Below, piece after piece: positions 51,588 through 59,412 of a DNA stretch of 64,000 nucleotides (position 1 is its first letter; each line of letters begins with the position of its first letter). The notes below the pieces were generated by a model. It had not been told where the DNA came from. It searched no databases and saw nothing but the letters and a program-made list of their open reading frames with translations. Source of the stretch: Nitrospirae bacterium YQR-1 (GTDB taxonomy: Bacteria; Nitrospirota; Thermodesulfovibrionia; Thermodesulfovibrionales; Magnetobacteriaceae). The translations under genes and the position numbers were made by a program. The stretch spans positions 62,001 through 126,000 of the forward strand of contig JAMOBJ010000001.1 in NCBI GenBank assembly GCA_039908095.1. The letters run 5' to 3'.

Positions 51588-53711
51588 TTAATCCCACACA
51601 TGCCACACCCCCAATAATTTGTTAAGTTTATTCCATGTCTGAATCTTCCATCTCATACCGGTGCCGGCTCCTGTCAGATTTACGGAGCCGGAATACATCG
51701 TGACGTTATCGCTGTACATGCCCTCTTTGGCCAAAGTTATTTGATTCCAGTTAGTACCGTTGTCGCTTGTGACGTATGCCTTCCAGTCAGTATTAACAAC
51801 TGCGGCGGGGTCAAGCTGTTCCTGCAACACTCCAAACCGTGCTGTTGCCGGAATTGTCAGCGCTGCAGTTGGTTTTGAGACCAGTGTCATATTGTCTGTG
51901 TAGCTGCCGCCTAAACCCCATGGAGATGACGGCAGTGTGGCTGAAAAATCTGTTGTCCAGCGGGCTATTCCTTTTGAGATGTGAATTTCATCCATATAAC
52001 CGGTGTGGTAAAAACCGGCGTGTCCGCCTATCTTCATATCTCCGGTACCGTTAGGGGCAGCAGAGCTATAGCTGCCGCCTTGTAGAGTTTTTGTTTTTGG
52101 CACTCCATTAACAAAATAGTACCATGTGTTTACATTCCTCACTAACGCCATGTGGTACCACTGACCGGTGCTTAGTGTCGTAACATCAGCAGTAAAGTTT
52201 AGCGGGGAGCTGTCACCGAGAAAAACTTGACAGGATGTAGCGGTACAGTTTATTACAAAACCGCCTGACTGCTCAAAAAGATAATTAGTGCCAAAGGAGC
52301 TGAAATATACCCAGAAATCTACCGTAAAATCCACGGTATCAAAATACCAATCGTTAGAATCCGGTACGGTTAAATAATCTCCCGCACCGTCAAAATAAGT
52401 GCTCTTTCCGCCAAACTTACTTTGTACCGCCGATTGCGTGACGTCTCCGTTAGCTGTTACTGTATGAGGACTTAGCGAGCTGTCAACAAACGTCTGCCCT
52501 GAACCATCCGCATGAATCAACAACTTAGAATATGCATCTGCACCTCCAACCGCCTGTGACGTTGTATAGCCGCCCAAACTCCACACATAATTAGACGACA
52601 CACTGCCTGAGACATTATCCAGCGTTGTTGTATCTTTAAACTTATCCACTATGCCGTCAACCATATTAAACATTGACATTGATGCATTGGCCGCCATCCG
52701 CAGAGCATTTAAAAAGATGTTTTGCTCTATCCTGTCAGCGATTTTTAAAGCTCCTCCACCGGTCTGCTGAATAGTAAAGTTATCTATTGTCACCGTAGCA
52801 CCTCCTCCACCCTGTGCCGCAGCATTTACCCACTTACTGCCGTTATAGGTTAGTACCTGATTAGCTGCGGGTGATGTTATCGTTGTATCGTCTAAGTCAG
52901 CATGAGTTAACCCTGCCGCCGTGACAATGCCGGAGGGCGTTGCGTGCATATAGCCCGAAAGCGGCGTAGTTATGCTGCTTAAGAAATTGACAGCGCCCTG
53001 GGCATACAGGGTGCCCGTAGTAGTTGCATTTGAAGTCACACCAACAAAGGTTGGGCTTGATGTGTTTGTAACGCTCTGGTTAAGGTAGTTGCGGTAGGTA
53101 TCGCTAAAGGGATGCACGGTCGGGCTCTCTGTGATGTTGTCATAGTAGAGCTTACCGGTTATGGCCGAAAACACGGAAGCGTTATGAAAATATTTATCGG
53201 TGGCGCCTTCCGTGATATTATCGGTGGTCAATCCAGTCAAAAGCGGCATAACCTGAGCGTTGGCCCGTGCCGGGGTGTAGTAGAGATACCCGGCGCTCTC
53301 AGTAACGTTGTCGGTAAATAATTTGCCTGTTAAGCCCTGATACAACAGGTAGTTGTGCCAATACTTATTAACACCGCCCTCTGTGATGTTGTCGGTAGTT
53401 AAGTTATCTCCGGCGGCAGTCGTTGTGTATGAGTAATAGGTGTTATAAGTGGCTGTGCCGCCGCCTGCGCCTGTGGGAGCCCCCTGCCAGCCGCCGGTTA
53501 TTTGCCAGGCGTAAGCTGATACTGTAAATAATCCTGACAACAATAGCAATACCGTCATTGCGAGCCGCAGGCGTGGCAATCTCAGCCTTAAAACGTGAAT
53601 AACAGATGAGATTACCCTCCCCTTAAGAGGATTCCCCTGGTCGCTAACGCTCCTCGTAATGACGGATAAAAAAACGCCGCAACCACAGCCCAATGCAAAT
53701 AATCTTTTCAT
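51588..53711 (-). CDS. Exported LamG/tail-fibre-like protein
   Basis: The 707-residue protein has an N-terminal signal-like region, tail-fibre repeats with TTDNITEG..NKYWHN, TDNVTESAGYLYYTPARA, TTDNITEGATDKYFHN and YYDNITES (residues about 100-205), a collar region, and a concanavalin-like LamG domain (about 400-600; YFDGAGDYLTVPD, TVDFWVYF, WYHMALVRN). A family B repeat, in frame, encodes residues about 17-52, splitting MKRLFALGCGCGVFLS from LLLLSGLFTVSAYA. The start 53711 has a good GGGAGG site. It may be a fibre carried to the surface rather than a cytoplasmic virion part. Confidence 0.7.
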   Translation of the reverse strand: MKRLFALGCGCGVFLSVITRSVSDQGNPLKGRVISSVIHVLRLRLPRLRLAMTVLLLLSGLFTVSAYAWQITGGWQGAPTGAGGGTATYNTYYSYTTTAAGDNLTTDNITEGGVNKYWHNYLLYQGLTGKLFTDNVTESAGYLYYTPARANAQVMPLLTGLTTDNITEGATDKYFHNASVFSAITGKLYYDNITESPTVHPFSDTYRNYLNQSVTNTSSPTFVGVTSNATTTGTLYAQGAVNFLSSITTPLSGYMHATPSGIVTAAGLTHADLDDTTITSPAANQVLTYNGSKWVNAAAQGGGGATVTIDNFTIQQTGGGALKIADRIEQNIFLNALRMAANASMSMFNMVDGIVDKFKDTTTLDNVSGSVSSNYVWSLGGYTTSQAVGGADAYSKLLIHADGSGQTFVDSSLSPHTVTANGDVTQSAVQSKFGGKSTYFDGAGDYLTVPDSNDWYFDTVDFTVDFWVYFSSFGTNYLFEQSGGFVINCTATSCQVFLGDSSPLNFTADVTTLSTGQWYHMALVRNVNTWYYFVNGVPKTKTLQGGSYSSAAPNGTGDMKIGGHAGFYHTGYMDEIHISKGIARWTTDFSATLPSSPWGLGGSYTDNMTLVSKPTAALTIPATARFGVLQEQLDPAAVVNTDWKAYVTSDNGTNWNQITLAKEGMYSDNVTMYSGSVNLTGAGTGMRWKIQTWNKLNKLLGVWHVWD
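53552..53665. repeat. Family B repeat inside the signal-peptide region of the LamG gene
   Basis: Left end CCGTCATTGCGAGCCGCAGG and right end TCGTAATGACGG are inverted. It adds about 36 codons in frame. Between them is an internal GATTCCCCTGGTCGCTAACG block. Confidence 0.7.
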
Positions 53712-53722
53712 CGCCCGCCTCC

Positions 53723-54100
53723 CTATTGCGCACCGATACAGGACATCTTAACCGTCACGTTATCGGGGTTAGAGAGCAGGTTACCGCGCACGTATTTAAC
53801 CGGTGTGCCGTTGATGCTGAAGAAGGCCGTTTTATTGGCAAGCTCAGCAGCCGTAAAATCGTGATTAACCATCTCTCCGAAACTAATGCCGGTCACGCCG
53901 CCCTCAAGGGCCACTGTCACATTATCTGCCGCCGCGGATATGTTTACCTGACACGTCCAGTCTTTCAACGGCTGGATTAATAACTGAGCGGCTCCCGCAC
54001 CTGTAGCAGTTTTTTCAAACAAAGTAAAACTATCGGCAAAGGATAGCGTTGCCAATCCTAAAACTATTATTAACAGTATTAATACCGGTACTTTCCTCAT
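53723..54100 (-). CDS. Small exported protein of the Mu-like module
   Basis: The 125-residue protein has a signal peptide (VLILLIIVLGLATLSFADS) and a beta-rich mature part with two Cys (WTCQVNI, VKMSCIGAQ). It overlaps the gp37-like gene by 4 bases and precedes the LamG gene by 11 bases. No family is recognised. An exported product between capsid and tail genes is unusual for a phage. Confidence 0.6.
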   Translation of the reverse strand: MRKVPVLILLIIVLGLATLSFADSFTLFEKTATGAGAAQLLIQPLKDWTCQVNISAAADNVTVALEGGVTGISFGEMVNHDFTAAELANKTAFFSINGTPVKYVRGNLLSNPDNVTVKMSCIGAQ

Positions 54101-54537
54101 ACGTTACTCCTCTTTGCTGTTAGTGCTTCCCTGCATTTATAATGCTGGGAGTAAATTACCACTCCTGTCTTTGTCATAACCTCTAAGCCCTCTTCCTCCC
54201 ATATCAGAGTGGCGGAGCCTTGTTGCAGTCCATTTAAAGAGCCTCTTACATCCTCAAGGATTGTCTTAATGCTTTCCCCGGCTTCCTTCCTGCTCTTTAG
54301 ACTTTTACCAGCAATAAAAACCGTAAAGCGGAAGTCCACATTATACAGAAGTCCTCTGCCGCCCTCAGTCTGTAAATCGGCCTTAGCGCCGCTGTAAACC
54401 AAAAGTGCTGCCGGTAATTTCATACTGCCGCTTAAAGCATCCTCTATCTTACCGATGTATATATCCACAGTTTTCAGGCCGGATATCAGCTCTAATTTAT
54501 TTAACATCATGGCTTCCATTTCCGCTATCTTAAGCAT
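54097..54537 (-). CDS. Mu gp37-like protein (DUF1834)
   Basis: The 146-residue protein matches DUF1834 in layout: N-terminal helix MLKIAEMEAMMLNKLELISG, then KLPAALLVYSG and a beta strand region LLYNVDFRFTVFIAG with charged loops. In Mu, gp37 is a tail-terminator/completion protein. ATG 54537 gives the short form; a longer frame begins at 54657 inside the gp36-like gene. It lies 26 bases after the gp36-like stop. Confidence 0.7.
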   Translation of the reverse strand: MLKIAEMEAMMLNKLELISGLKTVDIYIGKIEDALSGSMKLPAALLVYSGAKADLQTEGGRGLLYNVDFRFTVFIAGKSLKSRKEAGESIKTILEDVRGSLNGLQQGSATLIWEEEGLEVMTKTGVVIYSQHYKCREALTAKRSNV

Positions 54538-54562
54538 TTTTATCCCTGTCCACTCGTGTTCA

Positions 54563-54988
54563 CTAAAAACCTTTAAGCGTATCCTGGGTAAACACCCTGT
54601 CGTTTGTTGTTTTGTTAGTGCTTGAGGAATCGGGATTTTTAGCTGTCTTTTCCTCAAGTCCTAAGCCGGCCACTCCTTTTGCTATGTCCTTTAAAAACTT
54701 AATAGCGTCATCGTAAACCTTGATGCGTGTTTCAGTAGGATTAAACGCACCCCTTTGACACAAAACCCAAACTGTGACACTAACGGCAATGGATTTAACA
54801 ATCTCAGGCACAATAGATAACGGTAACTGATAACGGCTGCCAAGATAACTGTCTATAACACTATCGGCTTGCACAATAGCAGACTCAATCAGAGCAGTGT
54901 TTTGTACCCCTATATCGCCGTCATCAGTGAGCGCTATAACATCCGATACTTGCATTACTACTGTTATGTCCGTTGCCGTTATGTACAT
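54563..54988 (-). CDS. Mu gp36-like protein (DUF1320)
   Basis: The 141-residue protein has MYITATDI at the start and the helix-rich DUF1320 pattern IESAIVQADSVIDSYLGSRYQLPL, VKSIAVSVTVWVLCQR. In Mu gp36 lies between the major head protein and gp37, exactly as here, and is a head-tail adaptor. The C-terminus is an Asn/Ser/Thr-rich tail. Confidence 0.85.
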   Translation of the reverse strand: MYITATDITVVMQVSDVIALTDDGDIGVQNTALIESAIVQADSVIDSYLGSRYQLPLSIVPEIVKSIAVSVTVWVLCQRGAFNPTETRIKVYDDAIKFLKDIAKGVAGLGLEEKTAKNPDSSSTNKTTNDRVFTQDTLKGF

Positions 54989-55069
54989 TTAATCCTCCTT
55001 TGAGAGCAGTAGAGCAACAGAGCAGTAGCAAGGATTAGTGTTCTGTTGCTCTGCCGCTGTGCTGCACTA

Positions 55070-55948
55070 CTATCCCAGCCAGGGCACTATCAGCAGCTCT
55101 GTCGTGCCTTTCCAAACGTTTGCAGCACCTGATGTGTTCCTGTCTGCCTGTAAAAGCTCCCGCGCCTCACCCTCCAGAGACGGCGGCACTACCATCAAGT
55201 TTGGCATTATACCAAGAGGTCTGCCTGAGTCATCTGTATATTGCATCATCGCTGAACGGGCTGAGGAGTAGTTGGTGGCGTCCAGGCTTTTTTCCGATCT
55301 GTAAGCCAGCTGCCATAATCCATAGCCGGCATTATAGCGGACATCTACGCCATAGACGTATTTACGTTTAAAAAACGCATTAGAGTCTTTAAGATCATCG
55401 AGGGTGATAAATTCGACCGCCCTGCGGCTTTGAAACACAAAGGGTTTAACTGCTCTGGATAAGTCAAGCAGATACCACGGCGTGCCGCTGTCATCTGCAA
55501 AGTTTGAGACGCTCTTGTTATTAACTCTGTGATCTGCTGCAAAGAATGCCTTACCGTCGTAACACTCATTAACAGTGCCGTCTTTAAAAAGCTCAAAGAT
55601 CAACTCATCCGGGTGAGTGGCTGCAACACGGGCAAACTCCTGCACTATGGGGTTATAGATTCCAAGGTTGTCGTCTTCTATATCGTTACGGTCAACCTCT
55701 ATAGTACTTTCAAAGTCTTTGTTTTTGATTGTAAAGTCGTGAGTTGACAGGTTTTGCAGCACCCGGTCACCAACCCACTCCCTCATACGCGGGAAGGCCC
55801 CTAAAAAACCGTACTTCTGCTCTTTGGTTTGTGTCTGTACGGTCATGGCAACACGCTGATAGAGCGGTGCTATGCCGTTAAAGGCGTTTTCAAATATCAG
55901 GCTGAATGACTGATATATAGCGTCTAATGTTTGTTGGTTTAGTATCAT
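55070..55948 (-). CDS. Mu-like major capsid protein (gpT)
   Basis: The 292-residue protein is the Mu major head subunit: ILNQQTLDAIYQSFSLIFENAF at the start, FPRMREWVGDR, TIEVDRNDIEDDNLGIYNP, FFAADHRVN, MVVPPSLEGEARELL. ATG 55948 is used because AAGGAGG lies 10 bases upstream and the family begins there; the longer frame reads into a family B repeat. Length is typical (about 305). Confidence 0.9.
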   Translation of the reverse strand: MILNQQTLDAIYQSFSLIFENAFNGIAPLYQRVAMTVQTQTKEQKYGFLGAFPRMREWVGDRVLQNLSTHDFTIKNKDFESTIEVDRNDIEDDNLGIYNPIVQEFARVAATHPDELIFELFKDGTVNECYDGKAFFAADHRVNNKSVSNFADDSGTPWYLLDLSRAVKPFVFQSRRAVEFITLDDLKDSNAFFKRKYVYGVDVRYNAGYGLWQLAYRSEKSLDATNYSSARSAMMQYTDDSGRPLGIMPNLMVVPPSLEGEARELLQADRNTSGAANVWKGTTELLIVPWLG

Positions 55949-55997
55949 TTCTTTGTTATCCTCCTTGTTTATATTTTTTTTTATCATAAGCAAAAGG

Positions 55998-56134
55998 CTG
56001 AGATTGCTTCGCTCCGCTGCCAATGACGGATAGAAACATTATAGTAATCTTCTGAGCCGTCATTGCGAACCCCAGATGATGACCACCCCATCCGTCATTG
56101 CGAACCCCCGGAAGGGGGTGTGGCAATCTCATCC
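55998..56134. repeat. Family B repeat upstream of the capsid gene
   Basis: GAGATTGCTTCGCTCCGCTGCC..AATGACGG on the left; GAGCCGTCATTGCGAACCCC twice in the middle; GTGTGGCAATCTC on the right. It lies between the decoration-protein remnant and gpT. Confidence 0.7.
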
Positions 56135-56157
56135 TTAAAAGATAAATAATTATTCAT

Positions 56158-56564
56158 TTAAAACTTCACCCAAACACCATGACTGTTTACGTCAAAAACG
56201 GTTCCTGCAATTGACCTTGTGCCTGTTCCGTCCGTCTTTGCCACGGTCTGGTCATCCACTATGTAGCAGTCTTTGCCAATATCGGCCTTAGTTATTTCAT
56301 CAGCGGCGCTGCTGTTTTCATATGCAAATACTCCCTTTGACACGGCAACAATTTTATTGCCGTCAGCGCCACCAGAGTTGTCCACATACGCCTCAGCAGG
56401 CCTATGCCTCTGATGGTAGTGGCTGTTGCTCCCGCAGTGGCATAACCATTTGCATCCACCGCCACCAGTGCTCCCTGGTAGAGTATCTTACCGGCTGCCA
56501 CCTCCATATGCAGCACATCCCCGCTCCTTGACACCGTGTTTCTATCTGCTGTCAATGCCGCCAT
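56158..56564 (-). pseudogene. Capsid decoration-like protein, frameshifted
   Basis: Two frames that should be one: MAALTADRNTVSRSGDV.. to GIGL from 56564, then AEAYVDNSGGADGNKIVAVSKG.. to VNSHGVWVKF ending at 56158. A single missing base near 56396-56402 breaks the frame. The combined product of about 135 residues resembles the Mu-like DUF2190/decoration proteins beside gpT. There is no slippery sequence, so a programmed shift is unlikely. Confidence 0.7.
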
Positions 56565-57655
56565 TATTTAACCTCCTTATTAATCTGAGCATCCTGACCA
56601 TGTTGCAGGATTACCGTGGTTTTTTCCTTTCCTGTCAAAGAGCGTTGTTTCCAGAGCTTGTCACTAATCCCAAGTTGTTTGTTGACCATGAGTTGGGTCT
56701 CATCAATGGCCATATCGTCATTTTTAGCCATCCCTCCGGTTATATCTTTTAGAGGAATGGCTTCCGGGGCTTTGGCTGCAAACATCTTAAAACCGTCCGG
56801 GTCTTTTGTGGCATACTCCATAGCCCAGTCCCTTTGTGCCGGCATTAGCTTTCCCTGAGTCAAAGCCAAATTAACGGTTGTCTCCGCCTCCGCTTTGGCC
56901 ATTACTTCTTTTAAGACCATGACCTCTTTAGTGAGACTCTCAACACTGCCGTGGGATTGTTTCATTGCCAACACTGTTGCCTTAAGTTCAGAAATGCCGG
57001 CATCCGGTTTAAGACCTGCTGCCTCACATATCTCTTTGAAGGCACTTGCTGTTGTTGTTACTTCTTTAAGCGCCATAACTGCTGTTAATACATTGTCTTC
57101 ACTATCCCCGTCTTTCAAGCCCAGGGCCTCATACACTTTCTTCATTTGTTTAACCTCCGTTTGTTTGTCTTTTCCTGCTGTTGTGCTGCTCTGCCGCTCT
57201 CTCCCTTGAAGGGGATTTCCCTGTGCTCTATCCTTATTGACCAGCGGCACCATGCCGTCTATAGCAGGCTGATTCGTAAGCGCTGCATTAATAAGTTTTA
57301 TTACCCGGTTGTCTGCCGTCTCTTTTAAAAACACCGGAGAGAGGTACCGATACTCTTTGTTGGTCAGATAGGCTTTTGCCTTATCAGTCCACTCCACTTT
57401 TGCCCATATTCCCTCGTGGCCTTTATCTATTAATTCTTTAATCCAGCCGGCGGCGGGGGCCTCCGATCCGGTAAGAGTCTGATGCTCATAATCAATCACC
57501 ATATCGTTTTGACGGCGGCGGAAGTCTTTCATTATCAGGTCAACCGAGTCCTCATCGCAAAGAAAATCCCCTTTACCGGTTTTGTGATAGCCATAAGGGA
57601 TTACTTGAACCTCCTCTGTAGTACCAACTATTTCACTACACACTATTACTTTCAT
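56564..57655 (-). CDS. Mu gpI-like prohead protease/scaffold
   Basis: The 363-residue protein matches Mu protein I: VIPYGYHKTGKGDFLCDED, DMVIDYEHQTL (the Ser/His protease region differs between phages), GWIKELIDKG, NKEYRYLSPVFL and a long Ala/Lys/Glu-rich scaffold tail with MAKAEAETTVNLAL. It overlaps the portal gene by 4 bases and abuts the decoration gene. Confidence 0.85.
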   Translation of the reverse strand: MKVIVCSEIVGTTEEVQVIPYGYHKTGKGDFLCDEDSVDLIMKDFRRRQNDMVIDYEHQTLTGSEAPAAGWIKELIDKGHEGIWAKVEWTDKAKAYLTNKEYRYLSPVFLKETADNRVIKLINAALTNQPAIDGMVPLVNKDRAQGNPLQGRERQSSTTAGKDKQTEVKQMKKVYEALGLKDGDSEDNVLTAVMALKEVTTTASAFKEICEAAGLKPDAGISELKATVLAMKQSHGSVESLTKEVMVLKEVMAKAEAETTVNLALTQGKLMPAQRDWAMEYATKDPDGFKMFAAKAPEAIPLKDITGGMAKNDDMAIDETQLMVNKQLGISDKLWKQRSLTGKEKTTVILQHGQDAQINKEVK

Positions 57656-58926
57656 TTTGCGGCCTCCAAAATCGCCAGGGTTTTTTCACCTTCTTTAGGC
57701 TTGGGAATTCCGAATTTTTCATATATATGGTTAGTGCTGATATCCTTAAAACCCATATCAACAAGTGTCTTATAGGTTTTAGCGGTTTTTTCCAGATCTT
57801 CCTCATCTTCAAAATTAAATCTGAATTTAGGGATGCCTGCCTCAGGCCCAAAGCTAAACATAACCCAGGGGGTTAAAATGCAGGTTTTAATGGCTTTAGC
57901 AAGTGCTACAGCATCGGACTCCAACAGATCGTGTCTAACGCCGTATGCTTCTCTTTCACCGCCGAGTTTTCCCGGTGTGCTTTCCACAGCACCGGTGTGC
58001 CCTAGCACAGCCTTTGTTATAGATCTGTCACAGAAGGATATAAAGTCTGAAAAGGCGGAGCTGTTACCGTTTATGCGGGATTCAAGGAGCTCTATCAGGG
58101 TGTTGTCTGAGACCACAGCAGCGGCATCCACGCCAAGATTAAAAACAGCCTGTTTAAGGACATCTATTTCATTCTGTGTGGCTCCGGATTTATATTTACC
58201 TATACGCATCGGCACGGAAAACAGCTCATTGAAAACTACCCAGTCCTTTATCCCATAATTTTTAAACAGATACATATAGGCACACGGCCTTAGAAGCCCT
58301 GCCCGCGGAAGTATGCCCGAGCGGCTGCGATATTTGTGAATTACAAACTTATTTGCCGTTAACACTTCACCATAGATTGGCTCTTTTTCAGTTATTAAGT
58401 TTGGAGTTGATAATATGCCGTCTTTAGATGAAAACGTAAACCTTTTTTGGTCAATCCACTTAAGGGTATCTATCCAAACCTGATTTTCCGATATACTCCA
58501 CATAATCTCAAGGACTGAAAAACCTTTTCCGACAGCGTCAAGCATATCTATGAGTGCATCCTCGAGATTGTCGATATAATCGAACATTTCTTTGGCTGCA
58601 CGGGCAATTTCGACATCTTGTTGTGATTCTGATGCAGGTAGTATTTCCCATCTCAGGCCTGCCACCTGTGCTTTTCTGATTTGCAGAACACTTCCAAGGT
58701 GAGTGTCTTTTTCTTCTATTTCTAAAAATATTTCCGCTTGTTTAGAAATGTTTCCCAAATCCGCTTCCTTAAATATTCTTGATAGTTTTTCAGGAGTAAG
58801 TCCCTCAGACGGATAACTGTTATATCTCTGACGAACACCGGCTACTGCGATTTCATCAAAAACCGGCCGCCCTGGGATGTTGATGTTACTTTTAGAACTT
58901 TTGCGTCCTTTAACGGAGATTGCCAT
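57652..58926 (-). CDS. Mu gp29-like portal protein (DUF935)
   Basis: The 424-residue protein is the DUF935 portal: IRKAQVAGLRWEILP, WIDQKRFTFSSKDG, FVIHKYRSRSG, GIKDWVVFNELFSVPMRIGKY, VVSDNTLIELLESR and HTGAVESTPGKLGGEREAYGVR. It is the first virion gene here; the terminase (gp28) that normally precedes it is absent. Confidence 0.9.
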   Translation of the reverse strand: MAISVKGRKSSKSNINIPGRPVFDEIAVAGVRQRYNSYPSEGLTPEKLSRIFKEADLGNISKQAEIFLEIEEKDTHLGSVLQIRKAQVAGLRWEILPASESQQDVEIARAAKEMFDYIDNLEDALIDMLDAVGKGFSVLEIMWSISENQVWIDTLKWIDQKRFTFSSKDGILSTPNLITEKEPIYGEVLTANKFVIHKYRSRSGILPRAGLLRPCAYMYLFKNYGIKDWVVFNELFSVPMRIGKYKSGATQNEIDVLKQAVFNLGVDAAAVVSDNTLIELLESRINGNSSAFSDFISFCDRSITKAVLGHTGAVESTPGKLGGEREAYGVRHDLLESDAVALAKAIKTCILTPWVMFSFGPEAGIPKFRFNFEDEEDLEKTAKTYKTLVDMGFKDISTNHIYEKFGIPKPKEGEKTLAILEAAK

Positions 58927-58965
58927 GTACGTTCCTCTCTTTTGTTGTTCCTTGTTTTAAAACTA

Positions 58966-59090
58966 ATACTAAGCTGCATTCAGAAGTAAACACAGGCGGC
59001 AGGGAGCAAGCGCCGCAGGCGTGTTTTTTCGTACGCAGCGGAGCTTGTGACGCCGCCGGCAAAGTTAGACGATTGAAGGCTGTTTGGTAT
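58966..59090. repeat. Family A repeat right of the Mu-like module
   Basis: Left end ATACTAAGCTGCATTC, right end GGCTGTTTGGTAT. Body GAAGTAAACACAGGCGGCAG, TTCGTACGCAGCGGAGC. Same orientation as the 49439 copy. Confidence 0.75.
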
Positions 59091-59158
59091 AAATCATACA
59101 TATGATTAAGTTATCAGATAATTTAATGCGGGTATGTAAAATCTGATAAAAGTGTCTG

Positions 59159-59361
59159 ATACCAAGCTGCAGTCATACCAAGTAGCAGTCATAAAGAGTA
59201 ACGAGGCGGCTGGGAGAAAGCGACACAGGCGTACTGTTTATGGCATGTTGCAACTAAAAAAGTAAAATTAATATTACGTCTTTGAACGCTACTTGGTATT
59301 TGTATGTTGAGGAGCTCTTGATGAAGCCAACAAGGTTAGACGATTGACTGCAACTTGGTAT
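59159..59361. repeat. Nested family A repeat
   Basis: Two left ends (ATACCAAGCTGCAGTC at 59159 and ATACCAAGTAGCAGTC at 59175) and two right ends (GCTACTTGGTAT ending 59299 and TGCAACTTGGTAT ending 59361). The inner copy appears inserted in the outer one, separating its left terminus from the TGTTGAGGAGCTC half. Confidence 0.7.
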
Positions 59362-59412
59362 AATATACATCTTTGGTATTATTATTCGTTAGCTTTCCCT
59401 TAATTCCTGTAT

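Noticed and set aside
56292..56564. Programmed frameshift in the decoration protein
   Set aside because: The shift point GGCCTGCTGAGG has no slippery heptamer or downstream structure that I can see; a mutation is simpler.
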